Below are positions 5,784 to 9,071 of a DNA stretch of 9,071 nucleotides, piece after piece. The DNA is from CAZVJA01 sp964626885 (lineage in GTDB: Bacteria; Planctomycetota; Planctomycetia; Planctomycetales; Planctomycetaceae), in assembly GCA_964626885.1 (NCBI GenBank), contig CAZVJA010000214.1, forward strand, positions 1-9,071. Reading direction: 5' to 3'. Below the pieces are notes generated by a model. That model saw only the letters and a list, made by a program, of their open reading frames with translations. It was not told where the DNA came from and ran no database searches. The number at the start of each line of letters is the position of its first letter. Position 1 is the stretch's first letter. The position numbers and the translations under genes are program-made.

Positions 5784-6578
5784 CGCTCGCAATATCTCGG
5801 ACGGGTTATCATCACGGACCGGCTGTCCGAACGGCAATCACTTTTCCAACGCTCAAGTTGGCAATGGACGCTGTGCTCGAATAAGTAGCCAACCGCGGCC
5901 GTCCGCTCGGCACCAAACGGACCTGATCCTTAACGCTCGCATTGAAAATGCGTCGCGCATTCTCTGAGGGATCTCAAGGTCCGAAAGTACCAGAGCTCCC
6001 CACCACACACATCATCAACAATGCCGTCTTTGCGAGTGCACGAGCTAGCCGCATTTTCGCAAGGCCAGATGTTTATATCCGTTGTGCTGCAGCAAAACGG
6101 GGAAGCGCGCCCGATTCATTTATCCTGCACAATCACGATCTTCAGCATCCTTGTTGATTCGTTCCATTTCCAAATGATCGTGCAATAGCGCACTGGGCGC
6201 GATAATGCCAACCGTCTTTCTTGGAGGAATTCCACTGCGATTGTCAGTATTCCTCCGCAGGGCTCCTCCAAGTGTCAACCACGACCAACCAAGGGAATTA
6301 TCAGTGTTTCCGCTGAGATGCGAGAGTATTGGGACAATGAAAACACTCAAGAACTGGGGGATAAACCCCATCCACATGGAATTTCTCCCGACCGATGGAC
6401 CTTGAAAATTGAGTGGTGCTCCATGCGCTCTCTGAATCACCACTTTGAATCTCTTATCAAACAATGAATCAAACCATCCGACGCTCTTGGGATGATCTGC
6501 GGCCTTCGAATCCTAAAGTTCCGCAGAATCGGCAATGTCCCACGAACCGTTGGAGAAGACATCGCACCAGGGGCTGAT
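5784..6578 (+). other. 795-base gap within the PilZ array
   Basis: No convincing gene on either strand: the longest frames (for example 6120-6464 minus and 6205-6405 plus) lack ribosome sites and known motifs. I find no PilZ remnant here. It holds competing inverted repeats at 6220-6272 and an imperfect direct repeat with core TCAGTRTT at about 6244 and 6301. The DNA looks more AT-rich than the flanking genes. It could be a decayed gene, an old insertion or a long leader for copy 3; I cannot decide. Confidence 0.5.
6220..6272. repeat. competing inverted repeats
   Basis: CTTGGAGGA (6220-6228) is the exact complement of TCCTCCAAG (6264-6272). The overlapping GGAGGAAT (6223-6230) is the exact complement of ATTCCTCC (6249-6256). 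The two stems exclude each other. No T run follows, so neither looks like a terminator. Confidence 0.6.
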
Positions 6579-7121
6579 ATGAGCGTGCAGCCGGAAGACG
6601 TCACCAAAGGGGAGTTCATTCCCCTCGAAGCATGGGATGCCGTCACGATCCCCAATCCCCTGGAGGCGATTGATCGCGAGAGCCTGATCTACCCACCCGA
6701 CACCATCGTCTCCTTCACCCGGCGTCTCCTCCCGCGCGATCACGAAGGAAATGAGAAACGTTCCGAGTTACGGCGGAACATCGTCCTCCCACTCCTCGTG
6801 CAGCCGGTCACTGCAAAGCTGCTAAGCAATAATCCCTACCGCATCAGCGTCCAACCGTGTGGTGCGCCGTTTCGATCACTGACGTTCGATATCTCGACGT
6901 CGGGATTGGGGATGGTTCACATGCGGCCCTTGTTCACGCCGTATGCCGCCGTTGAGGTCGAAGTCCCCGAATTTCTGGACCTCCCTCCAGTGAAGGTAAT
7001 TCTTGAAATCCGCCATTGCGATCCGCTGAAGGGAACGCTGTTCTCGATGGGGGGACGGTTCGTCAAACGGTTCAGCAGCAAAAGCGATATTCCCAACGCA
7101 TTGGCCTCTGCCGAGACTTAG
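6579..7121 (+). CDS. PilZ-domain protein, copy 3 (long form)
   Basis: A 180-residue PilZ protein predicted to bind c-di-GMP: RSELR (61-65) is the RxxxR motif and DISTSG (104-109) the canonical DxSxxG. A 30-residue acidic N-terminus comes first, then the family block IDRESLIYPPDTIVSFTRRL (31-50); an insertion between the two motifs (77-95) makes it longer than copies 1 and 2. The domain closes with LFSMGGRFVKRF (154-165) and a short polar tail. ATG 6579 is chosen because the length of its N-terminus matches copy 4 and GGGG lies a few bases upstream; an in-frame ATG at 6492 would add 29 residues of unrelated sequence. There is no output domain, so signalling would be by binding a partner. It is closest to copy 4 (RRNIVLPL and GAPFRSLTFDIST are shared). 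Confidence 0.9.
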   Translation: MSVQPEDVTKGEFIPLEAWDAVTIPNPLEAIDRESLIYPPDTIVSFTRRLLPRDHEGNEKRSELRRNIVLPLLVQPVTAKLLSNNPYRISVQPCGAPFRSLTFDISTSGLGMVHMRPLFTPYAAVEVEVPEFLDLPPVKVILEIRHCDPLKGTLFSMGGRFVKRFSSKSDIPNALASAET

Positions 7122-7600
7122 CCAAGCGGGGTTTCGCGCTCCACAAGAACCCTCCGGTACTGGTCCTGCATCGTCGCCGCCGATGTTGAGCACATAACAC
7201 CGACGTTGCGTTAAGGCAGCATTCGTCTTCGCATGCCGGTTTCGGTGTTGCGATCCGGCAACGTGTACCAGGCGGATCGATTACGAACATCGATCCCCCG
7301 TGCAGTGAACTCGCGCCAATTGACTCAGTCGGATGCGACTCAAACCGGGCCAGCGTCATCGCGCATCTCCTGATAGGCCTCTAGTTTTCCACAACGGCGA
7401 TGTATTAATCCCATCGACCGAATAGGGAAAGCTCCCCATTTCCGTTCCTTTCCAAGAATTCCTCCTCGATGCGGGAAATTTCATGACAGGATTGTGATGC
7501 ACATCTCAGCGCGGCGTTTCGCCGTGCGACTTATCAACAGCATCGCTCAAACTGTCGACGATGCACATCGTTCCCTGCAACTCGTAACTCGGAGCAGCCT
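7122..7600 (+). other. 479-base gap between PilZ copies 3 and 4
   Basis: No convincing gene and no PilZ remnant. It should contain the promoter and leader of copy 4. Two hairpins stand near the gene: GCGCGGCG-TTT-CGCCGTGC (7509-7527, eight pairs with one G-T) and ACGAT-GCAC-ATCGT (7558-7571). A small frame beginning with ATG 7497 after AGGA overlaps the start of copy 4 and is more likely chance than a leader peptide. Confidence 0.5.
7591..7594 (+). promoter_or_regulatory. Shine-Dalgarno site of PilZ copy 4
   Basis: GGAG, six bases before ATG 7601. This is the clearest ribosome site in the array; it fixes the start of copy 4 and, by comparison, supports the start chosen for copy 3. Confidence 0.7.
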
Positions 7601-8179
7601 ATGGCGCCGCAAGGCACTGAAATTCCTGTTTTTGACAACCAACTCTGTGATGAAAGGTGGACATCAGCCAGAATTATCAATCCCTTCAATCGTCTCGATC
7701 GAGACCGGCTGATTCAGCCTCCCGAGACGATCGTAACTTTTACCCGGCGGCTTCCGCCACGTTACTTCGACGGACACGACAAGCGCGCCCACGAACGGCG
7801 GAACATTGTTCTTCCGCTCATCGTGCAACCGCTCGATCATTTCGTTCCACGGCATAAGAGACAAACCACGGACATCGTACTGGAACCGAGCGGTGCGCCG
7901 TTCCGTTCGCTTACGTTTGACATCTCGACTGGAGGGCTGGGCTTCGTTCATATGCGGCGCATTACTTCTCAATTCGCCGCCATTGAAATTGACGTCCCCG
8001 ATTACGTTCAACTCGCGAAAATCCAAGTGCTCATCGAGATTCGCCATAGCGAATCGGTTCGCGGCGGACTGTTTACCATGGGGGGGATGTTCCTCAAACG
8101 GCTCGACGCTCCTACGGAAACCACCTCACCAGAAGATCAAGAAAACGCCCCACTCGAAGACGAGGCCAAAGTCGCATAA
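7601..8179 (+). CDS. PilZ-domain protein, copy 4 (long form)
   Basis: A 192-residue PilZ protein predicted to bind c-di-GMP: RAHER (62-66) is the RxxxR motif and DISTGG (107-112) the DxSxxG motif. The order is a 32-residue N-terminal extension, the family block LDRDRLIQPPETIVTFTRRL (32-51), the first motif, LPLIVQPLD (71-79), an insertion (80-97) and the second motif. The domain ends with EIRHS (146-150) and LFTMGGMFLKR (157-167). An acidic tail (170-192, rich in Glu, Asp, Pro and Thr) is unique to this copy. Its start is well supported by GGAG six bases upstream. It seems to be transcribed from its own leader, as 479 non-coding bases precede it. No output domain, signal peptide or membrane segment is visible. 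Confidence 0.92.
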   Translation: MAPQGTEIPVFDNQLCDERWTSARIINPFNRLDRDRLIQPPETIVTFTRRLPPRYFDGHDKRAHERRNIVLPLIVQPLDHFVPRHKRQTTDIVLEPSGAPFRSLTFDISTGGLGFVHMRRITSQFAAIEIDVPDYVQLAKIQVLIEIRHSESVRGGLFTMGGMFLKRLDAPTETTSPEDQENAPLEDEAKVA

Positions 8180-8261
8180 TCCACGGCCCCCCTTCAGTAG
8201 CAACGCTTGAACAGCGATGTCTGTTACGATTTCCCGAGCGGTGGAAATAAACCGCATCCAT

Positions 8262-8290
8262 TTGGCTCCCGTTCACTGATCGGCTATAGT
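8262..8290 (+). promoter_or_regulatory. sigma70-like promoter of the RraA-family gene
   Basis: TTGGCT (8262-8267), a 17-base spacer and TATAGT (8285-8290): 4/6 and 5/6 matches to consensus at ideal spacing. Transcription would start near 8297, giving a leader of about 63 bases that contains GCAAG/CTTGC, a possible small hairpin, and the ribosome site GGGAG (8347-8351). Confidence 0.6.
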
Positions 8291-8359
8291 GCAACCGCAC
8301 GCGGCGCAAGACCGCGGATGACTTGCACACAGCGCGATCAACAACCGGGAGCATTTTTT

Positions 8360-9071
8360 ATGACCAAGGCCAAAATCTCGCCCGAGGTTCTCAAGGGGCT
8401 TGCCCAATACGACACTCCGACCGTCTGCAACGTCGTCGAGCTGTTCAATCTCCGACGGCGCAGTGCCGGTTACATGGACCAGTCCATCAAAGCCTGCTTC
8501 CCTCAGATGCCCCCGATGGTCGGCTTCGCGCTCACTTCGACCTTCCGTAGTCTCGACCCGCCGCGCGGTGGGGATGCCTACTCCAGCCTGAATACCCAAA
8601 TCGACCGCTTTAGTGAACTCCCCGGCCCGCCGGTCATCGTCTTCCAGGATCTCGATGTGCCGAGCGCCGCCGCCACGTTCGGCGAAGTGATGTGCACCAC
8701 TTACAAGTCATTCGGTGCGCGGGGACTCATCACTTCTGGAACGGGGCGCGATCTGGCCCAGGTCGAGGCGATCGGCTTTCCCACCTTCACCACCGGCACA
8801 GCCTGCGCGCACGGCTATTGCCACATTCTGCAAGTCGGCGTGCCGGTCGTCGTCGGCGGCATCACCGTCTACATGGGCGATCTGCTGCACGGAGATCTCA
8901 ACGGCGTGACGACAATTCCGGTCGAGGTCGCCTCCGAGGTGCCGCAGGCGTGCAAGGAACTGATGGAAGCCGAAGACCTCATTCTCAAATACGTGAAAGC
9001 CGGCTCGCCGACGTCCAAAGGATTCGCCGAAGTGCGAAAAGAGTGTGCCGACCAGATCGAAAAGCTCGGCA
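8360..9071 (+). CDS. RraA-like / HMG-CHA aldolase family protein, 3' end beyond window
   Basis: 237 codons are visible with no stop before the window ends. The fold is that of the RraA/4-hydroxy-4-methyl-2-oxoglutarate aldolase family (Pfam PF03737), which includes class II, metal-dependent aldolases and non-enzymatic RNase E inhibitors. Seen: the N-terminal L-x-x-Y-D-T-P-T-V-C-N (14-24); GEVMCTTYKSFGARGLITSG (108-127) followed by R130 and D131, the Arg-Asp pair used by the aldolases; GFPTFTTG (139-146); and GDLLHGDLNGVTTIP (173-187), the family's G-D ending. The usual DGxxRD reads SGTGRD here. Enzyme or regulator cannot be decided; the Arg-Asp pair leans towards a lyase. GGGAG (8347-8351) eight bases before the ATG fixes the start. 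It is probably monocistronic relative to the PilZ genes, because it has its own promoter. Confidence 0.88.
   Translation, partial: MTKAKISPEVLKGLAQYDTPTVCNVVELFNLRRRSAGYMDQSIKACFPQMPPMVGFALTSTFRSLDPPRGGDAYSSLNTQIDRFSELPGPPVIVFQDLDVPSAAATFGEVMCTTYKSFGARGLITSGTGRDLAQVEAIGFPTFTTGTACAHGYCHILQVGVPVVVGGITVYMGDLLHGDLNGVTTIPVEVASEVPQACKELMEAEDLILKYVKAGSPTSKGFAEVRKECADQIEKLG

Noticed and set aside
5139..5837. 232-codon minus-strand frame
   Set aside because: Antisense to PilZ copies 1 and 2, both of which carry conserved motifs on the plus strand.
6120..6464. 114-codon minus-strand frame in the PilZ array gap
   Set aside because: No ribosome site and no recognised motif; the repeated N-T-D-N in its translation comes from the imperfect DNA repeat. 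Kept only as part of the unexplained gap.
7497..7712. Small frame with AGGA and ATG upstream of PilZ copy 4
   Set aside because: Overlaps 112 bases of copy 4 in another frame and has no recognisable product; a leader peptide cannot be excluded but is not supported.

Overview
The window looks like chromosomal DNA from a member of the Planctomycetota. This is inference from gene content: tandem FabF-like synthases, DUF309 and DUF1569 proteins, several small PilZ proteins, an RraA-family protein, mostly weak Shine-Dalgarno signals and moderately GC-rich genes. There is no rRNA, tRNA, CRISPR array or recognisable insertion sequence.

Left half (about 1-4540), all on the minus strand. A two-gene ketosynthase operon (2792 to 96) holds first a degenerate FabF-like subunit, with catalytic Cys replaced by Glu and second His by Asn, and then an intact FabF-like synthase with Cys-His-His. 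This looks like a KS-alpha/KS-beta (chain-length-factor-like) pair. A possible third operon gene starts at 55 and leaves the window. A strong bidirectional hairpin terminator (3004-3034) separates this operon from a DUF309 gene (3622-3062). Upstream of that, past a structured 437-base gap, is a DUF1569/DinB-like gene (4533-4060).

Right half (about 4890-9071), all on the plus strand. Four paralogous PilZ-domain genes lie in a row: 4897-5330 (broken by a one-base frameshift), 5361-5783, 6579-7121 and 7601-8179. All keep the RxxxR and (D)x(S/T)xxG c-di-GMP-binding motifs and share an unusual conserved block before the domain. Copies 1 and 2 are short and alike; copies 3 and 4 are longer and alike. 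Long AT-richer gaps with inverted repeats separate them. The array ends at a good sigma70-like promoter (8262-8290) driving an RraA-like aldolase-family gene (8360 to the window end).

The most notable points are the tandem PilZ array with a decaying member, the asymmetric ketosynthase pair, and palindrome-rich gaps upstream of the DUF309 gene and of the first PilZ copy.
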